NCBI RefSeq assembly: GCF_000430995.1
Contig: NZ_HF952018.1
Span: 24,981-88,980, forward strand
From: Thermobrachium celere DSM 8682
GTDB lineage: Bacteria > Bacillota > Clostridia > Clostridiales > Caloramatoraceae
Length of the DNA stretch: 64,000 nt
Direction of reading: 5' to 3'
Below the pieces are notes generated by a model that was not told the DNA's origin, ran no database searches, and saw only the letters and a program-made list of their open reading frames with translations. Shown piece after piece: positions 1 through 7,756 of the stretch. Numbering within the stretch: position 1 is the stretch's first letter; each line of letters opens with the position of its first letter. The translations under genes were made by a program, and so were the position numbers.

Positions 1-705
1 GATGAAATATGGAGGCTGATCTCTAGGGCAAATAAGTATATAGATGAAACAATGCCATGGGTTCTTGCAAAGGATGAAGGTACTAAAAATAGATTAAAAG
101 AGGTTCTATACAACCTTGCAGAAACAATAAGATTTATAACTGTTCTATTACAATCATTTATGCCTGAAACTGCAGAAAAAATTAAAAATCAATTTAACTT
201 TACAGATTTAACTTGGGATTCAGTTAAGGACTTTGGATGCTTAAAAGAAGGTACTAAAGTTAAGAGAGGAGAGCTATTATTCCCAAGAATAGATGTAGAA
301 AAGAAGTTAGAGGAGCTTGAAAAATTAAACAAAAATGAAGAAAAGAAGGAGGAAAAGAAGATGGAGCCAATTAAGAGTGAAATAACAATAGATGATTTTT
401 CAAAGATAGATCTAAGAGTTGCTAAGGTTGTTGAATGTGAAAAAATTGAAGGTGCAGATAAATTGCTTAAATTAAAGGTTGATTTAGGTGGAGAACAAAG
501 ACAGGTTGTATCTGGAATTGCAAAACACTTTAAGCCAGAAGAACTAATTGGTAAAAATGTGATTTTAGTTGCAAACTTAAAACCTGTAAAGCTAAGAGGA
601 GTAGACTCCTATGGTATGATTTTAGCTGCATCAACTTCAGATAAAGAAAAATTAGTTTTAGCAACAGTTGATGGAGATATTGAAACAGGTGCACAAGTTA
701 AGTAA
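1..705 (+). CDS. metG: Methionyl-tRNA synthetase, C-terminal part (cut by window edge)
   Basis: Charges tRNA-Met with methionine in the cytosol. The reading frame is open from base 1, so the first 1-2 kb of the gene lie outside the window; 234 residues are visible. The first part (WRLISRANKYIDETMPWVLA) is the typical anticodon-binding helical region of MetG. A charged Lys/Glu linker follows, and then a C-terminal tRNA-binding OB-fold domain of the Trbp111/EMAP-II type (KIDLRVAKVVECEKIEGADKL, then VSGIAKHF and NLKPVKLRGVDSYGM). This dimerisation domain is usual in the long bacterial MetG form. The gene is followed after 11 bases by tatD, as in Bacillus subtilis (metS-yabD). Confidence 0.97.
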   Translation, partial: DEIWRLISRANKYIDETMPWVLAKDEGTKNRLKEVLYNLAETIRFITVLLQSFMPETAEKIKNQFNFTDLTWDSVKDFGCLKEGTKVKRGELLFPRIDVEKKLEELEKLNKNEEKKEEKKMEPIKSEITIDDFSKIDLRVAKVVECEKIEGADKLLKLKVDLGGEQRQVVSGIAKHFKPEELIGKNVILVANLKPVKLRGVDSYGMILAASTSDKEKLVLATVDGDIETGAQVK

Positions 706-716
706 GGAGTGATAAC

Positions 717-1466
717 TTGATATTTGATACACATGCTCATTATGATGACGATGCATTTGATAACGATAGAGAGGAAGTAATTGAAAAGCTAAAAAAGGCA
801 AATGTTGGACGTGTTTTGAATTGTGGAGCAAGTATAGAAGGATGTTTTAAGACTGTTGAGCTTGTTCAAAAATATGATTTCTTCTTTGGAGCAGTTGGAC
901 TTCATCCTCATGAGGCAGAAAAAAAGAATGATTTAAATATAGTTGGTGATCTACTTTTAAAGGATAAAATTGTAGCTGTTGGAGAGATTGGATTAGATTA
1001 CTACTATCCTCATGATAGAGAAAAGCAAAAGAGATTATTTAGAGAGCAGATGGATTTGGCAAAACAGCTAAACAAACCAGTAGTAATACATGATAGAGAT
1101 GCCCATGAGGATACATTAAAGATATTAAAGGAATTTAAAGGAGTATCTGGTGTACTCCACTGCTTCTCAGGTAGTGTAGAGTTTGCAAAAGAGGTTGTAA
1201 AGCTTGGATATTATTTAGGTTTTACAGGAGTTGTAACCTTCAAAAATGCAAAAAAAGCGGTGGAGGTTGTGCAAAATATACCTCTTGATTACATTCTAGT
1301 AGAAACAGATTGTCCATACATGGCACCAGAACCCTATAGAGGTAAGAGAAATGATTCATCCTATTTAGTTTATGTAATAGATAAAATAGCACAAATTAAA
1401 GAACTAGATTATAAATACGTAGAAGAAGTCACATATAACAATGGTTTAAGGGCTTTTATGTTATAA
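717..1466 (+). CDS. tatD: TatD family metal-dependent hydrolase (DNase)
   Basis: Member of the TatD family, two-metal TIM-barrel hydrolases with reported 3'-5' DNase activity. Seen: the HxH metal motif at residues 6-8 (DTHAHYDDD), the bridging glutamate in GEIGLDYYY, later metal ligands in VVIHDRDAHEDT and VLHCFSGS, and the terminal aspartate in ETDCPYMAP. Length of 249 residues is normal (about 250-260). The start is TTG, chosen because AAGGAG lies just upstream, overlapping the metG stop. It is probably cotranscribed with metG. A terminator hairpin overlaps the last codons. Confidence 0.93.
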   Translation: MIFDTHAHYDDDAFDNDREEVIEKLKKANVGRVLNCGASIEGCFKTVELVQKYDFFFGAVGLHPHEAEKKNDLNIVGDLLLKDKIVAVGEIGLDYYYPHDREKQKRLFREQMDLAKQLNKPVVIHDRDAHEDTLKILKEFKGVSGVLHCFSGSVEFAKEVVKLGYYLGFTGVVTFKNAKKAVEVVQNIPLDYILVETDCPYMAPEPYRGKRNDSSYLVYVIDKIAQIKELDYKYVEEVTYNNGLRAFML

Positions 1467-1486
1467 AGCCCTTAAATTAATTTTTT
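1445..1486 (+). terminator. Intrinsic terminator of the metG-tatD operon
   Basis: A 12-bp perfect stem (TTTAAGGGCTTT at 1445-1456 pairing with AAAGCCCTTAAA at 1465-1476) is followed by TTAATTTTTTG. The stem includes the last codons and the stop of tatD. Confidence 0.85.
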
Positions 1487-1517
1487 GTAAATAACAAAGA
1501 AAAATGAAAAAAATGGT

Positions 1518-1545
1518 TTTACTTTTTTCATTTTTTGTATATAAT
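1518..1545 (+). promoter_or_regulatory. Possible upstream promoter for a leader or small RNA
   Basis: TATAAT at 1540-1545 is preceded by TTTACT at 1518-1523, a 16-base spacer. It overlaps a perfect 13-bp AT-only-rich inverted repeat (AAAAATGAAAAAA at 1500-1512, TTTTTTCATTTTT at 1523-1535). The -10 is perfect and the -35 matches 4 of 6. It would start an RNA near 1552, directly before the structured element at 1551-1669. Confidence 0.4.
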
Positions 1546-1550
1546 ATTAA

Positions 1551-1669
1551 CAAGCTGCCTCCGTGCTGGAAAGGGATGTATAACCGCAATCATTTTTGTT
1601 TATAATTTTTTATATAAATGTATGCCAAGGTAGGCATTTTATAATTTTTCCAGCTTGGGAAGCTGGGAC
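1551..1669 (+). ncRNA. Unidentified structured element upstream of the yabE-like gene
   Basis: This GC-richer stretch stands out from its AT-rich surroundings. Pairings seen: GCTGGAA (about 1565-1571) with TTCCAGC (about 1647-1653), a short TGCC..GGCA hairpin (about 1622-1636), and an alternative perfect 7-bp hairpin CCAGCTT-GGG-AAGCTGG at 1649-1665 that competes for the same bases. GGGAC at the 3' side could also pair with GTCCC near 1709-1714 just before the gene. Competing helices suggest a regulatory leader or small RNA. I could not match it to a riboswitch class: ydaO/c-di-AMP, which often sits before such genes, was considered, but its conserved core is not visible. Confidence 0.4.
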
Positions 1670-1671
1670 GT

Positions 1672-1700
1672 TTGACAAAATATGTCGAAATGTGTATAAT
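1672..1700 (+). promoter_or_regulatory. Sigma-A promoter of the yabE-like gene with an internal 0A-box
   Basis: TTGACA at 1672-1677 and TATAAT at 1695-1700 are separated by exactly 17 bases: a perfect consensus promoter. The spacer contains TGTCGAA at 1683-1689, the core consensus of the Spo0A box. If Spo0A binds there, it would be expected to block RNA polymerase. Confidence 0.85.
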
Positions 1701-1737
1701 ACCATAGTTGTCCCTGGTCCCAAAAGGAGGTGTTAGT

Positions 1738-2775
1738 ATGTCAAAGTTGACCTCTCAGGTAAAGACTAGGATTTACGGGAATCCCAGGTTTCTAGGCATT
1801 TTAACCGCTTGTATAGTAGCTTTTTTAATCATTTTTGTTCAAACAGAAAAGACAGTTACTATTGTAGATGGAAAGGAAACAGTAAAGGTAGCTACTTACA
1901 AGAAAAAGGTTAAGGATGTCTTATTATCTTGCAATGTAAACATCAAAGACAAAGATAGAGTTGCACCTGGGCTAGACAGCATAGTTGAAGATAACATGGT
2001 TATAAATATAAAAAGAGCAGTTCCAGTTACTATCCATGTGGATGGAAAAACTATAAATGTGGAAACTGCTCAAGACACAGTATTAGACGTTCTAAATGAA
2101 GAAGGAATAGTTTTAAATGAAAAGGATAAGGTTTCTCCATCGATTATGGCTAAGGTAAAGCAAGGAGATGTAATAAAAATAGTGAGGGTGGAGGAAAAGA
2201 TATTAACATCCACCGAGAGAATTCCTTATACAATTGTAAGGAAGGCAGATAATAACCTTGCTAAAGGAACAACAAAGGTTCTTCAAGATGGCCAAGATGG
2301 AGAAAAGGAAATTGTGACAAAGGTAGTATATGAAGACGGTAAGGAAGTAGTAAGACAGGTTGTAGCACAAAATGTAAAAAAGGCTCCAGTAAATAAAGTT
2401 GTTGCATATGGTACACTTGCTTGGATATCAAGAGGTGATAGTAAGCTATACTATACTAAAAAAATAAGAATGAGGGCAACATGCTATACAGCAAGTTACC
2501 AAGATACAGGTAAGATGCCTGGAAGTCCTGGATTTGGAAGAACTGCAACAGGTACATTAGCACGAAGAAATGAGAATGGCTATAGTACAGTTGCAGTTGA
2601 CCCTGATGTAATACCACTTGGTACAAAGTTATATATCCCTGGTTATGGTTTAGCCATAGCAGAGGATACAGGTGGTGCTATTAAGGGTAATAAGATTGAC
2701 CTTTATTTTAATCCAGGAAGCTATGAATACAGGACCTGGGGAGTAAGATATGTAGATGTTTATATTTTAAAATAA
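1738..2775 (+). CDS. yabE: YabE-like cell-wall protein (DUF348, G5 and 3D domains)
   Basis: A membrane-anchored or exported protein of the YabE/Sps family, related to resuscitation-promoting factors and thought to act on peptidoglycan. Seen: one N-terminal hydrophobic segment (about residues 18-38), two DUF348 ubiquitin-like repeats (about 40-90 and 95-145), a G5 domain (about 150-225) and a C-terminal 3D domain. The 3D domain carries the expected aspartates (VAVDPDVIPLGTKLYIP and EDTGGAIKGNKIDLYF), the MltA-like lytic transglycosylase fold. The ATG at 1738 was chosen over an upstream in-frame TTG at 1708 because AAAGGAGG lies 7 bases before it. Gene order matches B. subtilis yabD-yabE-rnmV. 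The symbol is by homology; the biochemical activity is inferred. Confidence 0.85.
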   Translation: MSKLTSQVKTRIYGNPRFLGILTACIVAFLIIFVQTEKTVTIVDGKETVKVATYKKKVKDVLLSCNVNIKDKDRVAPGLDSIVEDNMVINIKRAVPVTIHVDGKTINVETAQDTVLDVLNEEGIVLNEKDKVSPSIMAKVKQGDVIKIVRVEEKILTSTERIPYTIVRKADNNLAKGTTKVLQDGQDGEKEIVTKVVYEDGKEVVRQVVAQNVKKAPVNKVVAYGTLAWISRGDSKLYYTKKIRMRATCYTASYQDTGKMPGSPGFGRTATGTLARRNENGYSTVAVDPDVIPLGTKLYIPGYGLAIAEDTGGAIKGNKIDLYFNPGSYEYRTWGVRYVDVYILK

Positions 2776-2799
2776 GGTGGATTTCCACCTTATTTTTTT
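2771..2799 (+). terminator. Intrinsic terminator after the yabE-like gene
   Basis: AATAAGGTGG and CCACCTTATT form a perfect 10-bp stem with a 4-base loop, followed by a run of T. Confidence 0.92.
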
Positions 2800-2846
2800 G
2801 TATAATTATTGGGTTGTGTAGAAGTATAATAAAAGAGGTGTTTTAT

Positions 2847-3389
2847 GTGATAAAGGAAGTTATAGTTGTAGAAGGAAGAGATGATTTAATAAAGGTAAAA
2901 CAGGCTGTTGATGCAGATGTAATTGTTACAAGTGGATTTGGTATAACTGAAAAAACAATAGAGAAAATAAGGGAGGCACAAAGAACAAGGGGAGTTATAA
3001 TATTTACTGATCCAGATTATGCAGGTGAAAAAATAAGAAGAACAATATCAGAGAAGGTTAAGGGTTGTAAACATGCATATATGCCTAGGGATAAGGCTAT
3101 AAAAAATGGAGATGTTGGTGTAGAGAATGCAACTATAGAAAGTATAAGAGAAGCCTTAAGTAAAGTTCAAACTGAAGTTGAAAACCCTAAAATTGAGTTT
3201 ACAATGGAGGATTTAATTAAAGCTGGATTAGTAAATGTAGAAAACTCTTCAGAGTTAAGGGATGAAGTAGGTAAAATATTAGGAATAGGCTATGGAAATG
3301 CAAAGCAGTTCTTAAATAGATTAAATAGATATGGTATTAAAAGAGAGGATTTTGAAAGGGCCATAAAGTTGGCAAAGGAGGGAAAATAA
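2847..3389 (+). CDS. rnmV: Ribonuclease M5 (5S rRNA maturation)
   Basis: Cleaves 5S rRNA precursors in the cytosol. It is a TOPRIM-domain protein: glutamate in VIVVEGRDD and the DxD pair in IFTDPDYAGEKIR. The C-terminal half (GIGYGNAKQFLNRLNRYGI) is the family-specific domain. Length is 180 residues, normal for RNase M5. The start is taken as GTG 2847, with AGAGG 8 bases upstream; this gives the usual N-terminus M-IKEVIVVEG. The ATG at 2845 is out of frame. The stop codon overlaps the rsmA start by one base, so the two genes are translationally linked, as in other Firmicutes. Confidence 0.93.
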   Translation: MIKEVIVVEGRDDLIKVKQAVDADVIVTSGFGITEKTIEKIREAQRTRGVIIFTDPDYAGEKIRRTISEKVKGCKHAYMPRDKAIKNGDVGVENATIESIREALSKVQTEVENPKIEFTMEDLIKAGLVNVENSSELRDEVGKILGIGYGNAKQFLNRLNRYGIKREDFERAIKLAKEGK

Positions 3390-4237
3390 TGAGTCTTGCT
3401 TCTAAAACAAAGGAAATAGTGAAACACTTTGAATTTAAATTTAGTAAGAGCTTAGGACAAAACTTTCTAATTGATCAAAATATACTAAATAAAATAGTTG
3501 ATGCAGCAGAGCTTGATGAAAACAGTACAGCAATTGAAATAGGACCTGGTATTGGGGTTTTAACTCAAGAGATGGCAAGAAGATGTAAAAAGGTAGTTGC
3601 CATAGAAATAGATGATACATTAATACCTATTTTAAATGAAACGCTTGCAAATTTTGAAAATATTAAGATAGTACATAATGATGCTCTAAAGGTTGATTTT
3701 AATAGATTAATTGAAGAGGAAGGGCTAGAGAACATAAAACTCGTAGCTAATTTACCATACTATGTTACAACACCTATATTAACTAAGGTATTAATGGAAA
3801 AGCTACCTTTAAAATCGATTATAGTCATGATACAAAAGGAAGTAGCAGATAGAATTGTTGCAAAGCCTGGATCAAAGGAATATGGATCGCTTTCAATTTT
3901 AGTTCAATATTATTGTGATGTACAAAAGGTATGTAGAGTTTCAAAGAATTGTTTTGTTCCACCACCAAAGGTTGAATCGAGTGTAATAAAAATGAATTTA
4001 AGGCCTCCAAAATATAATGTTGAAGATGAGGATCTATTCTTTAATGTTGTAAGACATGCATTTAATATGAGAAGAAAAACTCTTTGGAATGCACTAAAGC
4101 CAATAGGTTTAAGGGAAGAGGATTTAAAGGAAGTGTTTAAACTATCTGGTATTGATGAAACAAGAAGAGGTGAAACATTAAGTATAGAAGAATTTGCTAA
4201 GCTTTCTAATACAATTTACACAAAACTTAAAAAATAA
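3389..4237 (+). CDS. rsmA: 16S rRNA dimethyladenosine transferase
   Basis: KsgA/RsmA dimethylates two adjacent adenosines near the 3' end of 16S rRNA using S-adenosylmethionine. Seen: the N-terminal signature SLGQNFLID, SAM-binding motif I (EIGPGIGVLT), the acidic residue after strand 2 (AIEIDD), the catalytic NLPYYVTTPI motif and the C-terminal helical domain. Length of 282 residues is usual. ATG 3389 overlaps the rnmV stop, with AAAGGAGGG upstream. In B. subtilis the next gene is yabG; here yabG lies 26.7 kb away. Confidence 0.96.
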   Translation: MSLASKTKEIVKHFEFKFSKSLGQNFLIDQNILNKIVDAAELDENSTAIEIGPGIGVLTQEMARRCKKVVAIEIDDTLIPILNETLANFENIKIVHNDALKVDFNRLIEEEGLENIKLVANLPYYVTTPILTKVLMEKLPLKSIIVMIQKEVADRIVAKPGSKEYGSLSILVQYYCDVQKVCRVSKNCFVPPPKVESSVIKMNLRPPKYNVEDEDLFFNVVRHAFNMRRKTLWNALKPIGLREEDLKEVFKLSGIDETRRGETLSIEEFAKLSNTIYTKLKK

Positions 4238-4249
4238 AGGACAATTTTT

Positions 4250-4288
4250 CAGTTAATGTTCATATACTATAATGATGAACATTAACTG
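4250..4288. promoter_or_regulatory. Perfect 14-bp inverted repeat around a -10 box (operator-like)
   Basis: CAGTTAATGTTCAT (4250-4263) and ATGAACATTAACTG (4275-4288) are perfect inverted repeats separated by 11 bases. Inside the loop lies TATAAT (4268-4273). There is no T-tract on either side on either strand, so it does not look like a terminator. The right arm abuts the ribosome binding site of the next gene (GGGAGGT at 4288-4294). It looks like an operator that covers the promoter of the downstream gene. A convincing -35 was not found. Confidence 0.6.
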
Positions 4289-4300
4289 GGAGGTATAAAA

Positions 4301-5392
4301 GTGTCTGCTAAAAAAAGTTATAGTAGATATTTCATCATATTACAGGAAGATGACAAGGGATTTGGTATAGCTATAGACAAGCAACCAACAGGATATACTA
4401 AGATTGAAACCAAAAATGGAAAATGCAAAATAACAGTTTATGTACAAAACTTGGTTAAAGAAAAGGGACCGTATGTATGTTATCTTGTGGATACTACAAA
4501 AAACCCACTTTATACAGCAAGGCTTGGTGAAGTACCAGTAGATGATACAGGTAGAGGAGAAGTTTGGTGGGAGTATAGAGAAGACAACGTTGCAGATACT
4601 GGACTTAACGTAGATAAATTTAATGTTTCAACAATAGTTGTTGAAGGAGAAAGTGCAAGTTTTCCACTTGTAGGTTATGTGGGTAAGGACAGAACAAGTT
4701 TTAAGGACAGATTTGTGTTAAAGAAGAGAGAGGTTAAAGAGGTTAAAGAAGCTGTTAAAGTTAAAAATGAAGTTGAAGTTAAAGTAGAAGATGAAGTAGA
4801 TGAAGAGGCAGCTAAATTTGATAAATATGAAGAGGAGATTAAGAAAGAAATATTAGGAAATATTGAAGAACCTCAAAGAGAAGAAGTTAAGGATGAGGAT
4901 TTAAACGACTATAATGAAGCTGCTCAGGTTGAACTATTGAGAAATGCTGATATGAGTAGTAAAAGTAAAAACCACGCAATGTATTTCCATGAAATACTTA
5001 AGGATTTTGAAGAGGTAAAGGATATAACAGAGGAGTATTCAGATTGCAGATGGTGGAAGGTAAAGCTTGATTATGATATTAGGCTTAAAGAAAATAAATA
5101 CTACCCATATTATTGTGCAGTATATCATCTAAAGATGGCATATCCTTATATTAACTATTTGAAGTATTGTAAAAACACAGGACATTATTACTTTGGAATA
5201 AAATATGATAAAGATGGAGAAGTAAAATATTTACTATATGGTATTGAGGGAGATAATGATATCAAATCACAACCTTACAGTGGCATGACAGGGTTTGTAA
5301 AATGGATAAAGTTTAAGGACAAAGGGCTTTGGATTATGGTTTATAATCCTTACAATGGATGTATAATGATACCAAAGCCTAAGGATAAGTGA
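4301..5392 (+). CDS. Conserved clostridial protein of unknown function (DUF7922-like)
   Basis: A 363-residue soluble protein with GTG start and strong GGGAGGT site. No signal peptide or membrane segment. Seen: an N-terminal beta-rich domain (about 1-145), with motifs such as YFIILQEDDKGFGIA and GRGEVWWEYR; a highly charged Lys/Glu/Val linker (about 146-175); a second acidic region; and a C-terminal domain rich in Tyr, Trp and Phe (about 225-360; CRWWKVKLD, PYINYLKYC). Proteins of this type often lie next to rsmA in Clostridia, and I think they belong to the family listed as DUF7922. A role in sporulation is possible from the setting but is not shown. The dedicated palindromic promoter suggests its own control. 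Confidence 0.6.
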   Translation: MSAKKSYSRYFIILQEDDKGFGIAIDKQPTGYTKIETKNGKCKITVYVQNLVKEKGPYVCYLVDTTKNPLYTARLGEVPVDDTGRGEVWWEYREDNVADTGLNVDKFNVSTIVVEGESASFPLVGYVGKDRTSFKDRFVLKKREVKEVKEAVKVKNEVEVKVEDEVDEEAAKFDKYEEEIKKEILGNIEEPQREEVKDEDLNDYNEAAQVELLRNADMSSKSKNHAMYFHEILKDFEEVKDITEEYSDCRWWKVKLDYDIRLKENKYYPYYCAVYHLKMAYPYINYLKYCKNTGHYYFGIKYDKDGEVKYLLYGIEGDNDIKSQPYSGMTGFVKWIKFKDKGLWIMVYNPYNGCIMIPKPKDK

Positions 5393-5396
5393 TAAA

Positions 5397-5434
5397 TAAG
5401 CCCCAAAGAGTTATATACTCGAATGGGGCTTTTA
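5397..5434 (+). terminator. Stem-loop terminator after the DUF7922-like gene
   Basis: AAGCCCC at 5397-5404 pairs with GGGGCTT at 5425-5432, with an inner GAG/CTC pairing, followed by TTT. The loop is long, so the hairpin is imperfect. Confidence 0.65.
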
Positions 5435-5452
5435 AGTTTAAGGGGGGATTTT

Positions 5453-6013
5453 ATGAAGCGTAAAAAATATCTTTTAATATCACTATTAGTTCTTATAATT
5501 TTGTTGCTTTCACTTAATTGGATGTGGATTTTTAAATTATATAGAGTAAGTTTGAATTTGCTATGTGAATATAAAGGTATAAAAATAAAGGATTATGGTA
5601 TTACTTATTATCTACCTCAAAGTTTCAATTTAAATACAATAGATTTTAATGATAAAGTAGTACTATATCATGCTGATTTTATATCTAGTGATAAAAACAT
5701 TAGAGGAATAGTTGAAGTATTGAATATAGGAGATTTGAAAACATATTTAGAAAAATCCAAAAAAAGTGCAACTGGAGCAGTTGATTTTAAATATTTTAAT
5801 ATTTACAATAAAAAAGTAGCCAATAAAAATGCATTTGTTATTGAATATTTAAGAAGGGGAAATGATAATAGATATTATAGGGCATATGAATACTTTATTC
5901 CTACAAGTCAAGGATATGTTTTTAGGATGAGCTTTTTTATTCCTGATGATATATTTAATAACAATTTTTATAATCTGTTTGAGGATATAGTAAATAAAAC
6001 ATTAATAAGCTGA
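5453..6013 (+). CDS. Membrane-anchored protein of unknown function
   Basis: 186 residues. A strong hydrophobic N-terminal segment (about residues 6-24, after MKRKK) acts as an uncleaved anchor or signal; the rest is predicted outside the membrane. The outer domain has alternating beta-like strands (GITYYLPQSF, NAFVIEYLRRGND, RMSFFIPDD), resembling small PsbP-like lipid- or wall-facing domains, but I do not recognise the family. The start at 5453 is chosen because GGGGGG lies 5-11 bases upstream; an in-frame ATG at 5423 lies inside the terminator hairpin. It is the first gene of a close-packed run with the next membrane protein and lgt. Confidence 0.6.
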   Translation: MKRKKYLLISLLVLIILLLSLNWMWIFKLYRVSLNLLCEYKGIKIKDYGITYYLPQSFNLNTIDFNDKVVLYHADFISSDKNIRGIVEVLNIGDLKTYLEKSKKSATGAVDFKYFNIYNKKVANKNAFVIEYLRRGNDNRYYRAYEYFIPTSQGYVFRMSFFIPDDIFNNNFYNLFEDIVNKTLIS

Positions 6014-6022
6014 GGTGTAGAT

Positions 6023-6442
6023 ATGAATAAACAAAAGATTAAATTTATCAAAAAGAAGTTGTTTTTTTCAATAAAGGCATCTATAATTACTATAATAGTT
6101 TTATCTATTATTACTTCAATTTATGCCTTGATAAAGCATAAAGACATATTGAGTAGTATTTATACCTTCTTATATTATTTTGGTGGATTTAGTATGATTT
6201 TAGCTGTACCTCAATTTTATAAAAGAAATGAGGATGCAAAATTAAGAAGAATTAGGCGACAAAGCCCACTTTATGGTTTCTATGATATAAAAGAAAATCC
6301 ATACGTAGAAGAGGCTATGGAGGAGGCTTTTGAGGAGTTTAGAGAGGATGGATTTTATACAGGAATTGCCATTATTATTTATTCTATCTTAATTTTATTA
6401 GTTGCATTTTTAATGGAAAAGATTTATTTACTAAGGGGGTAA
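6023..6442 (+). CDS. Small integral membrane protein, unknown
   Basis: 139 residues with two N-terminal membrane segments (about 15-35 and 45-65), a polar loop rich in acidic residues (PYVEEAMEEAFEEFREDGFY) and a third membrane segment (about 112-133). GAGGTG precedes the ATG. It lies 9 bases after the previous gene and 6 bases before lgt, so it is likely cotranscribed with them. No family is recognised; the setting hints at an envelope role. Confidence 0.55.
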   Translation: MNKQKIKFIKKKLFFSIKASIITIIVLSIITSIYALIKHKDILSSIYTFLYYFGGFSMILAVPQFYKRNEDAKLRRIRRQSPLYGFYDIKENPYVEEAMEEAFEEFREDGFYTGIAIIIYSILILLVAFLMEKIYLLRG

Positions 6443-6448
6443 AATGGT

Positions 6449-7201
6449 ATGCATCCAATATTGTTTAGAATAGGGAATATTACAATATACAGTTATGGTT
6501 TCATGATGGTTGTTGGCATATTATCAGCGATATTATTAACAATATATAGAGCTAAAAAACAAGGTATAAGTGAAGATGTTGTTATGGATATTGCAATATA
6601 TGGAGTTATTGCAGGTATTATTGGTGCAAAGCTTTTATTTTTGATTGCAGAGGCTCCATATATATTTAAAAATCCAGCTGTACTTAAGGATATGATAACA
6701 GGAGGATTTGTTGTTTATGGAGCTTTAATTGGAGGTGTTTTAGCAGCCTATATTTACTGCAGAATAAAGAAAGTAGATTTTCTAAAGATGTTTGACATAG
6801 CTGCTCCTTCTATTGCAATTGCACAGGGATTTGGAAGAATTGGATGCCTATTTGCAGGTTGTTGCTATGGGAGAGAAACAACAAGTCCCTTTGGAATAGT
6901 TTTTAAAAATTCACCCTTTGCACCAAATGGAGTTAAACTTATTCCAACACAAATAATATCAAGTGTAGGTGATTTTTTAATTGGATTTATTCTTTTATAC
7001 TTTTCTACTAAAACTAATAAAAAGGGGCAAGTAGCAGGTCTATATATGATTTTATACAGCGTAGGTAGATTTTTTGTTGAATTCTTAAGAAATGACCCAA
7101 GGGGAAATGTATTGTTTTTATCAACATCTCAATTTATTTGTATTTTTGTATTTATTATAGGAATATATGTATTTAATATTGACAAGTTGCGTAGAAGCTA
7201 A
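6449..7201 (+). CDS. lgt: Prolipoprotein diacylglyceryl transferase
   Basis: Transfers diacylglycerol from phosphatidylglycerol to the lipobox cysteine of prolipoproteins in the cytoplasmic membrane. Seen: a polytopic protein with about seven membrane segments; the Lgt signature QGFGRIGCLFAGCCYGRE, including the invariant arginine; the N-terminal YSYGFMMV; and GGFVVYGALIGG. Length of 250 residues is typical. Potential substrates in the window include the lipoproteins at 7757 and 40198. Confidence 0.95.
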   Translation: MHPILFRIGNITIYSYGFMMVVGILSAILLTIYRAKKQGISEDVVMDIAIYGVIAGIIGAKLLFLIAEAPYIFKNPAVLKDMITGGFVVYGALIGGVLAAYIYCRIKKVDFLKMFDIAAPSIAIAQGFGRIGCLFAGCCYGRETTSPFGIVFKNSPFAPNGVKLIPTQIISSVGDFLIGFILLYFSTKTNKKGQVAGLYMILYSVGRFFVEFLRNDPRGNVLFLSTSQFICIFVFIIGIYVFNIDKLRRS

Positions 7202-7212
7202 GGTGATGTATT

Positions 7213-7752
7213 ATGATGATTTATGAGCTTAAAAATGGCAAGAGGTTAAGCATTAGACGTGCTCAGGAGAGGGATGCAAAAGAACTAGTTGAAATGTACA
7301 ATAAATTAGGTATGGAATCAGATAATTTGACCTTTGGAGTAGATGACTATTATCTTAATGTAGATCAAGAAAAAAATTTAATTTATAACTTAAACAATAG
7401 AGATAACTGCATATATTTGGTTGCTCTAATTGATGGTAAAATAGTAGGGAATTTAACTTTTATAGCCTCCCAAAGAAAAAGGCTTATGCATAGGGGAGAA
7501 ATGGGTATAGCTGTATTAAAGGACTACTGGAATTTAGGAATTGGAAATAGTCTAATGGACTATTTTTTCAAATGGGTTCAAAGTACAGAAAAAATAAAGA
7601 AGGTTGAACTTCAAGTAAGGGAAGACAATATTGCAGCAATTAACTTATATTTAAAGTGGGGATTTAAATTTGAGGGGAAGATATCAAAGGGAATAATGGT
7701 TAATGGAAAATATTACGATCTATACTATATGGGAAGAACAATAGGATGGTGA
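7213..7752 (+). CDS. GNAT family N-acetyltransferase
   Basis: 179 residues. The GNAT fold is supported by the N-terminal IRRAQERDAKELVEMYN, the acetyl-CoA loop region (VLKDYWNLGIGNSLMDYFF, a degenerate RxxGxG/A motif) and the C-terminal NIAAINLYLKWGFKFEG, typical of RimI- or SpeG-like members. The substrate is unknown. Two ATG codons occur at the start (7213 and 7216). It lies 11 bases after lgt and 4 bases before the next gene, so it is likely in the same operon. Confidence 0.8.
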   Translation: MMIYELKNGKRLSIRRAQERDAKELVEMYNKLGMESDNLTFGVDDYYLNVDQEKNLIYNLNNRDNCIYLVALIDGKIVGNLTFIASQRKRLMHRGEMGIAVLKDYWNLGIGNSLMDYFFKWVQSTEKIKKVELQVREDNIAAINLYLKWGFKFEGKISKGIMVNGKYYDLYYMGRTIGW

Positions 7753-7756
7753 GAAA

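Noticed and set aside
1551..1669. A ydaO-type c-di-AMP riboswitch before the yabE-like gene
   Set aside because: The conserved cores that I know for this class are not present in the sequence, so it is listed only as an unidentified structured element.
4250..4288. Reading the 14-bp inverted repeat as the rsmA terminator
   Set aside because: There is no T-tract on either strand after the stem, and the -10-like TATAAT lies in the loop; an operator is a better fit.
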